Translations under genes and position numbers: made by a program
From: a virus
Direction: 5' to 3' (one strand)
Virus record (IMG/VR): IMGVR_UViG_3300040806_003461
Location: 1 to 64,000 of that record
Length of the DNA stretch: 64,000 bases
The notes under the pieces: generated by a model
Databases searched by the model: none
What the model was told of the DNA's origin: nothing
The model's input: the letters and a program-made list of their open reading frames with translations, nothing else
Shown: positions 47,033 through 54,840 of the stretch, one piece after another
Position numbering within the stretch: position 1 is the stretch's first letter
Layout: each line of letters opens with the position of its first letter

Positions 47033-47548
47033 TTAACCAGTTGAGCCAAAACCACCGTTACGGTCTGTTTTTTGCTCTGGGCGATCTGTAGTTTCTACAA
47101 GCTCGTGTTGTTCTACAGGAACCAACATGCATTGTACTAAGCGGTCGCCATTTTCAATTGTAACTAAGCTGTCAGTGACGTTCTGTAACATCATATATGA
47201 TTCTTCAACGTAATCGGAATCAATAATGCCAGTGCCGTTTGCCATTACAAGACCTTTCTTCAATGCAACACTCGAACGAATAAACATTTTTAAAACGTTA
47301 TTCTCGGGTATGTCAAAGATTAATCCTGTCGGAACCAAAACGCGAATCCCAGGAGGTAATTGAAATGCGTCAGGATTTGTCCCAACGCCTTTCACAACAA
47401 TAGGTTGTTCTCTGTTCCAAGAATTATATGATTTTAGGTATTGACCTTTGGTAATACATGCTTTAATATCAAAACAAGCAGATCCTTGAGTTGCGTAGGC
47501 GGGGATCTCAGCCTTTTCATTCACTTTATATACATTCATAATAATCAC
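47033..47548 (-). CDS. dut: dUTPase-like nucleotidohydrolase
   Basis: 171 residues from a GTG at 47548 that overlaps the RegA stop (GTGA). An ATG at 47539 would give 168 residues, and neither has a strong ribosome site. Trimeric dUTPase motifs are visible: I, ATQGSACFDI; II, FIRSSVALKKG; III, GTGIIDSDYVEES; IV, NGDRLVQCMLVP; V, RNGGFGSTG. It hydrolyses dUTP to dUMP, keeping uracil out of DNA and feeding thymidylate synthesis. Motif III lacks the usual Gly-Glu after the Tyr. It differs from the T4 gp56 dCTPase/dUTPase, so removal of dCTP would need another enzyme. Confidence 0.88.
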   Translation of the reverse strand: MIIMNVYKVNEKAEIPAYATQGSACFDIKACITKGQYLKSYNSWNREQPIVVKGVGTNPDAFQLPPGIRVLVPTGLIFDIPENNVLKMFIRSSVALKKGLVMANGTGIIDSDYVEESYMMLQNVTDSLVTIENGDRLVQCMLVPVEQHELVETTDRPEQKTDRNGGFGSTG

Positions 47549-47949
47549 TTTTTCCCAATATTATATTTGGCCTCCAAAATCCATTGATCTTTTTCTTTGT
47601 GAGATAGGATTTTAATTTGATTAAGAGGAGCAACCGGATCTTGCGATTTAGCAGGATCAACGATTTCAATCAAATCCCATTCTTCAAGCAGGTTCACAAT
47701 CGTATTGCGACGTGCTCGATCTTCATCTGTAAATGTATTGTTTTTGCCGTCAAGAATAAACAATTCTTTAAAGTGTAGAATTGAGTACTTACCTTGTTTG
47801 TGGAGAATGTGACAAGATTGATATAACTTCTTTTCCTTACGTGAAGAAATACCAATACGAGTCAGGGTCTCTTTGACCTTTAAAAAACTATCCGGCGTTG
47901 GAAGTCTAATTTCCACTCCGACTCCTTTAAAAATATCTTCAGTTTGCAT
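47545..47949 (-). CDS. regA: Translational repressor RegA
   Basis: Strong match to T4 RegA (122 residues). Conserved stretches are FLKVKETLTRIGISSRKEKK, LYQSCHILHKQGKYSILHFK, RRNTIVNLLEEWDLIEIV and the C-terminal YNIGK. ATG 47949 is chosen because the AAAGG on its strand abuts the alternative GTG at 47961 too closely to serve it. RegA binds ribosome sites of early phage mRNAs, including the clamp and clamp-loader genes, and represses translation. Gene order 45-44-62-regA is as in T4, with small genes inserted. Confidence 0.95.
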   Translation of the reverse strand: MQTEDIFKGVGVEIRLPTPDSFLKVKETLTRIGISSRKEKKLYQSCHILHKQGKYSILHFKELFILDGKNNTFTDEDRARRNTIVNLLEEWDLIEIVDPAKSQDPVAPLNQIKILSHKEKDQWILEAKYNIGKK

Positions 47950-48032
47950 AATAAGCAGCACCTTTTATTATAGTTATTATTTTTCATGCTGTTGTCCACC
48001 ATGACCATCAGAATATTTATCATTTTCTGAAT

Positions 48033-48431
48033 TTAACCACCGGTAAATAGCTTACTATGCACTTGTTTCAATTGATCCGCAGACAAAGCTTTTAGGTACA
48101 TCTTTGCCACGGTACGATTACATTGATAGACCTGCTGAATTGCGTCAAGGTCTTTACTTTTTTCTGCTTTGTGCCATTTTGAAAACCGCTTGCGTTTGCG
48201 TAAGGCACTAAAGTAATAATCAAATTGAGCACCATTAAACATATGGGCACGTTGATTCATTTCATTGGCATGCAAGATAGTATCTTCAAAGTTAGCAAAG
48301 CCACGATTGACCATATACGGAATGTATTCCTTTTCGGTCAGTTCAGGATTATCCGATTCTTGAATAAGATGTTTCTTTGTCAGGGAAACGGCATTCATAA
48401 AATCAAAAGGTGTAAACTCATTCTTCGCCAT
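48033..48431 (-). CDS. 62: Clamp-loader small subunit gp62
   Basis: 132 residues from ATG 48431 (MAKNEFTPFDFMNAVSLTKK), shorter than T4 gp62 (187). Conserved features are YIPYMVNRGFANFEDTILHA, NEMNQRAHMFNGAQFDYYF and RKRKRFSKWHKAEKSKD, ending with LSADQLKQVHSKLF. gp62 joins four gp44 ATPase subunits to load the gp45 sliding clamp. A frame from 48452 is possible but has no ribosome site. The start overlaps the preceding small zinc-binding gene by 14 bases. Confidence 0.9.
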   Translation of the reverse strand: MAKNEFTPFDFMNAVSLTKKHLIQESDNPELTEKEYIPYMVNRGFANFEDTILHANEMNQRAHMFNGAQFDYYFSALRKRKRFSKWHKAEKSKDLDAIQQVYQCNRTVAKMYLKALSADQLKQVHSKLFTGG

Positions 48432-48615
48432 TGTATATCTTCTCAAGTTCAATCAATACATCATTGAATTCCATTGCACAAGGTTCACAGGCTGTCATCT
48501 TATGAGGACCTTCAAGGGTATCAATGTTAATTGTATAGATCTCTTTTTTGTTTAACTTTTTATCGCAAAAACCACAAGTGTGTTTCTCGATAAGACGGCT
48601 CATCCATTCACTCAT
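48418..48615 (-). CDS. Small CxxC-CxxC (zinc-ribbon-like) protein, 65 aa
   Basis: Start ATG 48615 overlaps the preceding stop (ATGA). Two Cys pairs, CGFC near residue 14 and CEPC near residue 43, are spaced like a zinc ribbon; the remainder is acidic (VLIELEKIYNGEE). Placement between clamp-loader subunits suggests a small replication-associated or regulatory zinc protein. I recognise no named family. Confidence 0.6.
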   Translation of the reverse strand: MSEWMSRLIEKHTCGFCDKKLNKKEIYTINIDTLEGPHKMTACEPCAMEFNDVLIELEKIYNGEE

Positions 48616-48839
48616 ACCGAAATATCAATCGTTGAGTTTGGTCGCTCAGTAGGAACAAGTTCACCGCGGCTGTTATAACGAGTGTATTCATGCTGTACGC
48701 TTTCAACCGATGTAACACCAGATGCCGTTTGAAGATGCTTTGTTTTCTCGACGACAACCTTATCATCTCGTACGACAATGGTTGAATAAGCACTGGTTAC
48801 TGTGAATGGCATAATACCATAGATTTCTGTATTCGTCAT
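48612..48839 (-). CDS. Unknown small protein, 75 aa, in the clamp-loader operon
   Basis: ATG 48839 overlaps the gp44 stop (ATGA-type), giving MTNTEIYGIMPFTVTSAYST. A longer frame from 48875 is inside gp44 and less likely. The protein is strand-rich with no cysteine or membrane segment (STIVVRDDKVVVEKTKHLQT). It is translationally linked to gp44 upstream and the zinc-ribbon gene downstream. Function is unknown. Confidence 0.6.
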   Translation of the reverse strand: MTNTEIYGIMPFTVTSAYSTIVVRDDKVVVEKTKHLQTASGVTSVESVQHEYTRYNSRGELVPTERPNSTIDISV

Positions 48840-49786
48840 TTGAAGCTTGCCTCCATCATAATTTCGGTTAGACACGCAACCATATTTATTTCAAGGTCAG
48901 CAACAAAGTTAGCCTTATACATATAATCAGCAAGTGTTACGATAAAACCAGGTTGTGAACGAAGTTCAACCTTGTCATTTGCCATATCATAGATACGACG
49001 AAACATTTCATTCATATCTTGATCTGAATTCTTTGCAACCCATTTACGCATTTCTGAAAAGTTCTTTGCCTTTAACAAACGGAACAGTTCATCAACTGAT
49101 TCTTGTTTCAGGTTAACAAAGATACCTTCGTCAATACGACCTGATGCTGCATAGGATTGGAGTTCAGTCAATACACGACGGAAATCAGGAAAGTGCTTTT
49201 CAATAACTTTGGCAACTACCTTGTTATCGTATTCAACGTTTTCGTTATCAAGAATTTGTAGAACACGTTTATAGAATTGAGCTGCCATCTTCGGACGCTC
49301 GGATTGCTCGATTGTGAAATCAACTTCAGACAGTCGAGAGCGAAGAGGAGCAATTATACGATTCTTAAAGTTACAAGTAAAGATAAACCCACAGTTGCTT
49401 GAATATTCTTCAATAAAATTTCGGAGTGCGGGCTGAACATTTGCTGCGTTGAGATAGTCCGCCTCGTCAAAGATGACGTATTTTCTGCCACCTGATAAGG
49501 ATACCGCTGAGGCATACGTGGAGATGTCATATCGGAGAGTGTCGATATTGACGTTAAGTGAACCGTTTTTAACAATATAATCGCAGCCAAGTTCATCGAG
49601 CATAGCTTTTGCGATAGTAGTTTTGCCAACACCTGGGCCGCCAGTTAGTAATAAGTTTGGAACATTGTCATCAGCAACGAACTTTTGAAACATTGCTTTT
49701 GTAGTATCAGGCAGAATTGTATCATTAATCTTTTGCGGACGATATTTTTCTACCCAAAGTACTTCGTTTGATTTTGCATCAACCAT
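48836..49786 (-). CDS. 44: Clamp-loader ATPase large subunit gp44
   Basis: 316 residues (T4 gp44 is 319). An AAA+ ATPase: VEKYRPQKINDTILPD at the N-terminus, Walker A GGPGVGKTT near residue 49, Walker B YVIFDEADYL near 108, sensor 1 FIFTCNFKNRI, and the SRLSEVDF arginine-finger segment. With gp62 it loads gp45 onto primer-template junctions. The start is ATG 49786 with a weak ribosome site. No strong promoter is visible in the 158 bases upstream, so it is likely on the clamp transcript or regulated by a middle promoter that I cannot identify. Confidence 0.96.
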   Translation of the reverse strand: MVDAKSNEVLWVEKYRPQKINDTILPDTTKAMFQKFVADDNVPNLLLTGGPGVGKTTIAKAMLDELGCDYIVKNGSLNVNIDTLRYDISTYASAVSLSGGRKYVIFDEADYLNAANVQPALRNFIEEYSSNCGFIFTCNFKNRIIAPLRSRLSEVDFTIEQSERPKMAAQFYKRVLQILDNENVEYDNKVVAKVIEKHFPDFRRVLTELQSYAASGRIDEGIFVNLKQESVDELFRLLKAKNFSEMRKWVAKNSDQDMNEMFRRIYDMANDKVELRSQPGFIVTLADYMYKANFVADLEINMVACLTEIMMEASFK

Positions 49787-49817
49787 TTATTCACCATTTT
49801 CATAATATAAAAAGAAA

Positions 49818-49940
49818 TCATTTTTGTACGCATTTTAGCGAGCAATGTACAACACTCGGGTGATCTAACACCAATCGAAATACCTTACCGCAGGTAACGC
49901 ATTTACGAGTTTTAATAAGTGGGGCCGAAGCCCCACCCAT
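49818..49940 (-). CDS. Possible 40-aa zinc-finger microprotein
   Basis: A short frame in the gap between the 94-residue gene and gp44, from ATG 49940 to TGA 49818. The product starts MGGASAPLIKTRKCVTCGKV and carries four Cys in two pairs: CVTC, then HCSLKC 17 residues on. This is a plausible zinc-binding arrangement. Its first codons are the terminator stem at 49919-49936, and the ribosome site (AAAGAA) is poor, so expression is uncertain. It could be a degraded or alternative-frame remnant. Confidence 0.4.
   Translation of the reverse strand: MGGASAPLIKTRKCVTCGKVFRLVLDHPSVVHCSLKCVQK
49919..49936 (-). terminator. UUCG-capped stem-loop after the 94-aa gene
   Basis: GTGGGGC TTCG GCCCCAC on the minus strand: a perfect 7-bp stem with a very stable UUCG tetraloop, 9 bases after the stop codon at 49945 and followed by TTATTAAAA. 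It separates the clamp gene region from gp44 and should attenuate the gp45 transcript. Confidence 0.75.
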
Positions 49941-49944
49941 TTCT

Positions 49945-50229
49945 TTAGTTGACTTTTTCAACTACTTTATCCGCCATTGGCGCGTCCATCGGAACATCAG
50001 CTGGTGCCATTTGGCCTTGAGCCTGTTGACCCTGCATTTGAGCCTGCTGGTTGAGGAAGACCTCTACTTTGTTGCGTAGAGTACCTACACCTTGAAGTTC
50101 ACGGCCTTCAAAAGCACCGCGGCGAGATGCAATATCCACGATCTGTACGAACGTGGCAATATCATTTAAAGACAACTGAACAGGTTCTTGCTGTTCTTGA
50201 GCTTGTCCGTTTTCAACTTGATCATTCAT
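49945..50229 (-). CDS. Small Gln-rich protein between gp45 and gp44, 94 aa
   Basis: Starts MNDQVENGQAQEQQEPVQLS. The middle is a helical, conserved-looking segment (LNDIATFVQIVDIASRRGAF, then EGRELQGVGTLRNKVEVFL), flanked by low-complexity Gln/Ala/Pro/Met tails. I recall short proteins with this core next to the clamp gene in marine T4-like phages, but no function is known to me. It lies 6 bases after gp45, so it is co-expressed with the clamp, and is followed by a strong stem-loop. Confidence 0.65.
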   Translation of the reverse strand: MNDQVENGQAQEQQEPVQLSLNDIATFVQIVDIASRRGAFEGRELQGVGTLRNKVEVFLNQQAQMQGQQAQGQMAPADVPMDAPMADKVVEKVN

Positions 50230-50235
50230 GAATAA

Positions 50236-50898
50236 TCATCCTTTCTTGTAAGTCGACTTTGTATCAATAGCAACGAAATATGTCGCGCTATCACCCTTAA
50301 ACTCAGAGATACCCTTTGCGCAAAGAGTAACCTGATAGTCCTGCGGAAGAAGTTTCAGGTTATCAGTTTTGATAACGATTGAAAACTCATCAGCAGTTTC
50401 ACCAATCTCAATTCCGTAATCATCAGCATTTGCCGAAGAAGTATCTACAGCCTTGAGAAAGACTTTGCCTTCCTGACCAACGAATGCAACCTCCGTAAAT
50501 TGAAGTACACCTGCTGCTTTCACAACGGACTGCAAATCATCCCATGTCACATTCACCTGCACATCCGCAGAAGGAATCGTAATCTCCTTATCCGGCGGTG
50601 TGTGAATCATGGAAACATCTGCAAAGGCATACTTCGTACGACGCTTACCTTCGGTAATCACAAAATATTTATCTCCGAATTCCACGTCCGGCGCCTTGTG
50701 GAGAGATAAAATTGACAAAAATCTTGATAAATCGTAAACGCAAGCAGTACCAGGAATTTGATCCGGGATAGTTGCTTTTGCAACAAGCGTTTTCTCAGGG
50801 GTAATGGTTTTGAGTTCATTACCAGGTTGCATTAGAATTGACTTATTGATAGCACTAAAGCTTTTCAAAATAGTCAGAGTTTGTTCAGATAATTGCAT
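50236..50898 (-). CDS. 45: DNA polymerase sliding clamp gp45
   Basis: 220 residues (T4 gp45 is 228). Recognisable features are the N-terminal LSEQTLTILKSFSAINKSIL, then CVYDLSRFLSILSLHKAPD, TKYAFADVSMIHTPPDK and DNLKLLPQDYQVTLCAKGIS. Gp45 forms the trimeric ring that tethers the phage polymerase, and in T4 it also activates late transcription with gp33/gp55. This fits the TATAAATA late promoters seen throughout the window. The ribosome site AGGAG lies about 12 bases before ATG 50898. Confidence 0.94.
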   Translation of the reverse strand: MQLSEQTLTILKSFSAINKSILMQPGNELKTITPEKTLVAKATIPDQIPGTACVYDLSRFLSILSLHKAPDVEFGDKYFVITEGKRRTKYAFADVSMIHTPPDKEITIPSADVQVNVTWDDLQSVVKAAGVLQFTEVAFVGQEGKVFLKAVDTSSANADDYGIEIGETADEFSIVIKTDNLKLLPQDYQVTLCAKGISEFKGDSATYFVAIDTKSTYKKG

Positions 50899-50923
50899 AA
50901 TATAAAGTAACTCCTTTGTTAGA

Positions 50924-51865
50924 TTATCGGTTTATTTTATTACGGTTTTTCTTTTTTGTCAATGGTTTTTTATCACCTGCGACAGATTTATTTTGATAAG
51001 CCTTCTTATTGCTTTGCTTATTTGCAGTTGCAGTCATTCCTAAGGAACCGATAGCACCTAAGGATCCTTTGAAGATATACGTACCAATATGCTGCAACTG
51101 CATCCATGGGCACATCCAAACTCGAATACCGATCTCTCGAGCCTTCTTACAGAAGAAGTAGTCCTCGGACAGATAGCGTTTTGTTACCGGGTCAATAATA
51201 CAATCAAAGAATGCTGTAATCTCTCGAGACCCATCAAACGCATCAGTACGAACGTGGTCAGGTTTATAGCGATACTCAGGATATGCTTCAGCAAACTTCT
51301 CAAGGACGTCTCGAGGAATCAGCATGAACCCCGTGCCTGCTTCTGCAACCTCAATTGGTTGGCCAAGGTTAAACTTGGTTTGACCACTTGCGATTGGATT
51401 GAATACGTAATCAGCAGAGAATTGTTCAAGTTGGAACGGATTCTCATCGCCAGCACCTGCCTTGGCTGCTTGATGAACCTTTTCCCACGCAATTGTTTTC
51501 TTAGGATAAGGTCCTGTCATAATCTGATAATTGTCAGGATCCGTAATGTTCATAGCAAGAAGCGATAGAATATCTCGAGCATTAAATCCAATATCAGAAT
51601 CAATAAACATTAAGTGAGTACAACCTGAGCGCAGGAATTCGTCAACCACATAGTTACGAGCACGTTGAACCAAACTTTCATTAAATAGGAAATAGAATTT
51701 TAGATTGATTCCATTTGCAGCGCATAGCATACTCAAATCAGTACAAGATTTTGTAAATGTACCTGCGCAATTGCCGCCATACATCGGCGTTCCTAAGAAG
51801 ATAGAATACTTGCGGATTTCATCAATTGAAACCTCGGTTGTTTTAGGTTTTTGCTGTTCTTCCAT
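50924..51865 (-). CDS. GT-A-type glycosyltransferase-like protein
   Basis: 313 residues. IFLGTPMYGGNCAGTFTKSC is followed by QRARNYVVDEFLRSGCTHLM and FIDSDIGFNARDIL. The DSD is the metal/nucleotide-sugar DxD motif of GT-A glycosyltransferases. YLSEDYFFCKKAREIGIRVW carries the usual Glu-Asp acid pair. The C-terminal tail is basic (KKPLTKKKNRNKINR), suggesting nucleic-acid contact. Its ATG overlaps the DexA stop, so it is at the end of the modification operon and just ahead of the clamp gene. Transfer of sugar to modified DNA bases is possible, but a protein or polysaccharide acceptor cannot be excluded. Confidence 0.72.
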   Translation of the reverse strand: MEEQQKPKTTEVSIDEIRKYSIFLGTPMYGGNCAGTFTKSCTDLSMLCAANGINLKFYFLFNESLVQRARNYVVDEFLRSGCTHLMFIDSDIGFNARDILSLLAMNITDPDNYQIMTGPYPKKTIAWEKVHQAAKAGAGDENPFQLEQFSADYVFNPIASGQTKFNLGQPIEVAEAGTGFMLIPRDVLEKFAEAYPEYRYKPDHVRTDAFDGSREITAFFDCIIDPVTKRYLSEDYFFCKKAREIGIRVWMCPWMQLQHIGTYIFKGSLGAIGSLGMTATANKQSNKKAYQNKSVAGDKKPLTKKKNRNKINR

Positions 51866-52494
51866 TAAACTTGCTCCATATCATTTTCTGCTCGGGTGAT
51901 TGCTTGAATGCGTAATACATCAGCAAGAATATCCCACGAACTATCGTGTGCTTTAAAACTTGATTCCCACAATGCTTCATCAGCCAATGGATTGAACCCA
52001 TTCTTTTTTGGGAAATTCAATTTTGCGTCAATAAAGGTACGTGTATCTCTCACTCTCCAATACTTAAGGTATTCTTCCATATGCAATAGCTTATCTTGAG
52101 ATTGGAATAGCCGCCCAAGGATAATTGGATCAAACGTATTAGAACGAGACCACCAAAAATCAATCTTAGGACTATTGATTAAAAAGTTTTGAAAATCCTT
52201 ACAGAATTCTTCAACAGTCAAATCACCATCCTTTGGACTAATATGCCTACGTACTTCAGGAGATTGCTCTTCCCAAAAGGATACCGTGTCTTTATCAATC
52301 TCGTATCCGTAGTTTTTGACTTGATCCATTACTGACAGCTTAAAGCGCCGTGTAAGATTAATATCTCGAGTTGTATATGGATCGTTGGACAACATCTTGT
52401 CCCAATTGAATACCATAACTGAACAATCAATTACAGCACATTTTTGAGCATCCTTACCGAAGGTCTCAAAGTCAATAATGAAATCGTTTCTCAA
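51865..52494 (-). CDS. dexA: Exonuclease A, DexA-like (DnaQ fold)
   Basis: 209 residues (T4 DexA is 227). DEDD exonuclease motifs: Asp and Glu in FIIDFETFG at the N-terminus, NTFDPIILGRLF in the middle, and HDSSWDILADV at the end with the His-Asp pair. The start is TTG 52494 (MRNDFIID), which overlaps the stop of the methyltransferase gene; GAGGAG lies 8 bases before it, and no ATG is available before the first catalytic motif. It degrades single-stranded DNA 3' to 5'. A role in host DNA degradation or repair is inferred. Confidence 0.85.
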   Translation of the reverse strand: MRNDFIIDFETFGKDAQKCAVIDCSVMVFNWDKMLSNDPYTTRDINLTRRFKLSVMDQVKNYGYEIDKDTVSFWEEQSPEVRRHISPKDGDLTVEEFCKDFQNFLINSPKIDFWWSRSNTFDPIILGRLFQSQDKLLHMEEYLKYWRVRDTRTFIDAKLNFPKKNGFNPLADEALWESSFKAHDSSWDILADVLRIQAITRAENDMEQV

Positions 52495-53705
52495 ACCAAA
52501 AACTCCTCAAGTGTTGATATATTAATATTACCACAAGAATCGTATTCTGTCAACTCTTTATGATTGTTTTGACGCAAATAATTTCCTTCCGACATCTGCA
52601 ATTCACCACGGATGAATTTGCCAATCTCAGTATGGATATCTCGGCTCGTAGGAACAGGTACGTTTTGAGCAATATGGTTTGCTTTTGGCAATCCACCAAC
52701 AAGTTCAAAGTCGTGTGGGAATCCCATCATATGCAATGCTTCACGAATAGTCAAAGAACGCATCTCCTTAGGATGGATCGTGTCATTCATATTCCGTCCG
52801 ATAACCGCATTCATAACTTCATCAAATACGTGGACCGAACCATCCCAAATACCTTTGTTCATGGCAAACTTGTTCTTTGCATGAGTCGCAAGCTTAATAC
52901 CTTTTTCGTTATTTGTTTTCTCAAACCAATGAAGGGCATCGTCAAGCAAACCGTTTTTCATAATGTAATTGAAAGCTGTAATCCTGCCGGCGTCAATCAT
53001 AACCTGTCGAGCATCTTGGTTTGTCGTACTTTGAATATATTGGAAATACGGTTCCTCGGCAAGATTCTTGTGAATAACTAAATCTTGTTGAAGAGCATCA
53101 GAAGGTACCTCATTCAAATGCTCAAGGAAGGTTTTACGATCTCGCTTATACCAATTCATAATAGGTGCGGTTTCAGATTTCCAACCAACCGCAAAGGTGC
53201 GGTCTCGAGCCTGCGGGATTCCATGATATTTGGTAGACGTTTTATAAAGAGATAAACTGTATCCGCGTTCTTTACAAATTTGATACAGTGCATCAGCTAC
53301 AGGTTTGCCTTTGTTTGTAAATAATGCAGGAGCGTTTTCAACCACAACAGCCTTTGCGTTAAAGTCATCAATTCCTCGAGTAAATACCTCATACATCCAT
53401 TCGTTCTTAGCACAACCTGCACCTTTTGATTCCGCTGATGTTCCTGTATTCAATTGAGATAATGCAGCACAAGGAGGAGTACCTGAGATAACGTCAATCT
53501 GGCGACCGGGCTTTGCTTCAGTCAAATCAATGTACTTAATATCACGTCCTTTGACATTTTGCTGATAGTTAACGTAATGACTATCGTTAGCTTCAAAACC
53601 TTGGAATGAGTAAATTGCTTCAGGTGGTTTTCCAAACGCTTTTTCTGCCCCTAGCATTTGTCCACCAATCAATGGGATAAGAGGTGCCCAAGTAATATCT
53701 GTCAT
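52491..53705 (-). CDS. C5-cytosine DNA methyltransferase homologue
   Basis: 404 residues. C5-MTase motifs in order: an altered motif I (LIPLIGGQMLGAEKAFG), motif IV GTPPCAALSQ with the catalytic Cys near residue 77, motif VI VVVENAPALF, motif VIII PQARDRTFAVG with the Q-x-R-x-R pattern, and a late segment IREALHMMGFPHDFE then AQNVPVPTS like motif X. All catalytic residues are present, so it could transfer methyl groups to C5, but the phage also encodes a dCMP hydroxymethylase that would occupy C5 beforehand. It may methylate unmodified or host DNA, or have changed its reaction. It lies between two GT-B-like genes and DexA in one operon. Confidence 0.82.
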   Translation of the reverse strand: MTDITWAPLIPLIGGQMLGAEKAFGKPPEAIYSFQGFEANDSHYVNYQQNVKGRDIKYIDLTEAKPGRQIDVISGTPPCAALSQLNTGTSAESKGAGCAKNEWMYEVFTRGIDDFNAKAVVVENAPALFTNKGKPVADALYQICKERGYSLSLYKTSTKYHGIPQARDRTFAVGWKSETAPIMNWYKRDRKTFLEHLNEVPSDALQQDLVIHKNLAEEPYFQYIQSTTNQDARQVMIDAGRITAFNYIMKNGLLDDALHWFEKTNNEKGIKLATHAKNKFAMNKGIWDGSVHVFDEVMNAVIGRNMNDTIHPKEMRSLTIREALHMMGFPHDFELVGGLPKANHIAQNVPVPTSRDIHTEIGKFIRGELQMSEGNYLRQNNHKELTEYDSCGNINISTLEEFLV

Positions 53706-53706
53706 T

Positions 53707-54840
53707 TTATAATCCTATATTCAATTTTCGTTCATACGATAAACAAGTATCTTTAAAGTATTGAATGAGTTGCAACCGCACCTCTTCAGTCAATTCTTTG
53801 ATCTTATCACCTATAGATGAGTATTCAACTGTGATTTTATTTATGATTTCTGGACTGATCCCAAAACTCTTGACAAAGTCATCAGTATGAACATCCGACG
53901 TAATTAATGGCAAACAGTCATTATAAATTGATTCCACAAAGCGATATATTGAAAAGTGTTTCAAATCGTATGGAGGAATCATTAGAGTATATCTTGAAGC
54001 ACGAATGTTATCAAGATATTCATCGCGATTTACAAACGTGTCAATTCCAAGTTTCTTATGACGAATAAACAGCTTTGCATCAACCTCGTTTGTGTGAATG
54101 CTTGACATTACATCATCGTATTGCTTTTCACGATGTTCAGTCAATGCTGTAAACCCAAAGCATAGATCCTTAGTCTTCTCAACTTCATCGTCAAAGAATG
54201 TCATAAGACCTTTAGGTTCCTGACTCAAATATGCTTGTAAAGAATCAAGTCTTTTTAAGTTGTAATCATGCCAATCGTATCCATGGTAACAGTGCAATTC
54301 GTGTGGCTGATAATCAGTCAATTGATGCAATGTATTTTCGCAAGGATCAAAACAAATTTCGTGTAAAGGAATCTTACGTTCTCTCGACATTTTAACAAGC
54401 TGTAACAAACCGACAAGAAATGAACCATTCGCAATAAAGTTCATTTGATTTCTTGTCTTTAGCATAGCATTGAACTTGTTCTTTTCTCGTGTCAAACCTG
54501 ACGCATCAGAAAGCATTCCACCAAAAACAACAATTTGAGCAACATCTTCAAATTGAGAAATCCAATCTTCACGTTCAAGGAATTCGTACCAAGAATCGTA
54601 AATTGGTTTAGGATTTGTCATACACCGTTTATAATCATCAATATAGCAAATCATTTCATCAATGCGAATACCTGCAACCCTTTCAATGTATTCAGCATTT
54701 TGTGTATTCTTCTTAGGAGTCCATAAAATAATCCTATGGCCTTTATCTTGATATTCTTTTAAAATACACATCTGCTCAATCAAAGATTTGGTATACTTTG
54801 ACGTAATAGGTCGTGTTGTGAAAAGAATAATATTAGCCAA
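53707..54840 (-). CDS. GT-B-like glycosyltransferase candidate
   Basis: 377 residues. TTG 54840 is the start: GGAG lies 7 bases before it, the frame overlaps the previous stop by 8 bases, and the N-terminus MANIILFTTRPITSKYTKSL is a typical first beta-strand with loop. The C-terminal domain has TLMIPPYDLKHFSIYRFVES followed by IYNDCLPLITSD, matching the sugar-nucleotide side of GT-B glycosyltransferases, where the Glu binds the ribose. No close relationship to the T4 alpha- or beta-glucosyltransferase is visible. Together with the neighbour upstream it suggests stepwise sugar addition to a base or glycan. Confidence 0.6.
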   Translation of the reverse strand: MANIILFTTRPITSKYTKSLIEQMCILKEYQDKGHRIILWTPKKNTQNAEYIERVAGIRIDEMICYIDDYKRCMTNPKPIYDSWYEFLEREDWISQFEDVAQIVVFGGMLSDASGLTREKNKFNAMLKTRNQMNFIANGSFLVGLLQLVKMSRERKIPLHEICFDPCENTLHQLTDYQPHELHCYHGYDWHDYNLKRLDSLQAYLSQEPKGLMTFFDDEVEKTKDLCFGFTALTEHREKQYDDVMSSIHTNEVDAKLFIRHKKLGIDTFVNRDEYLDNIRASRYTLMIPPYDLKHFSIYRFVESIYNDCLPLITSDVHTDDFVKSFGISPEIINKITVEYSSIGDKIKELTEEVRLQLIQYFKDTCLSYERKLNIGL

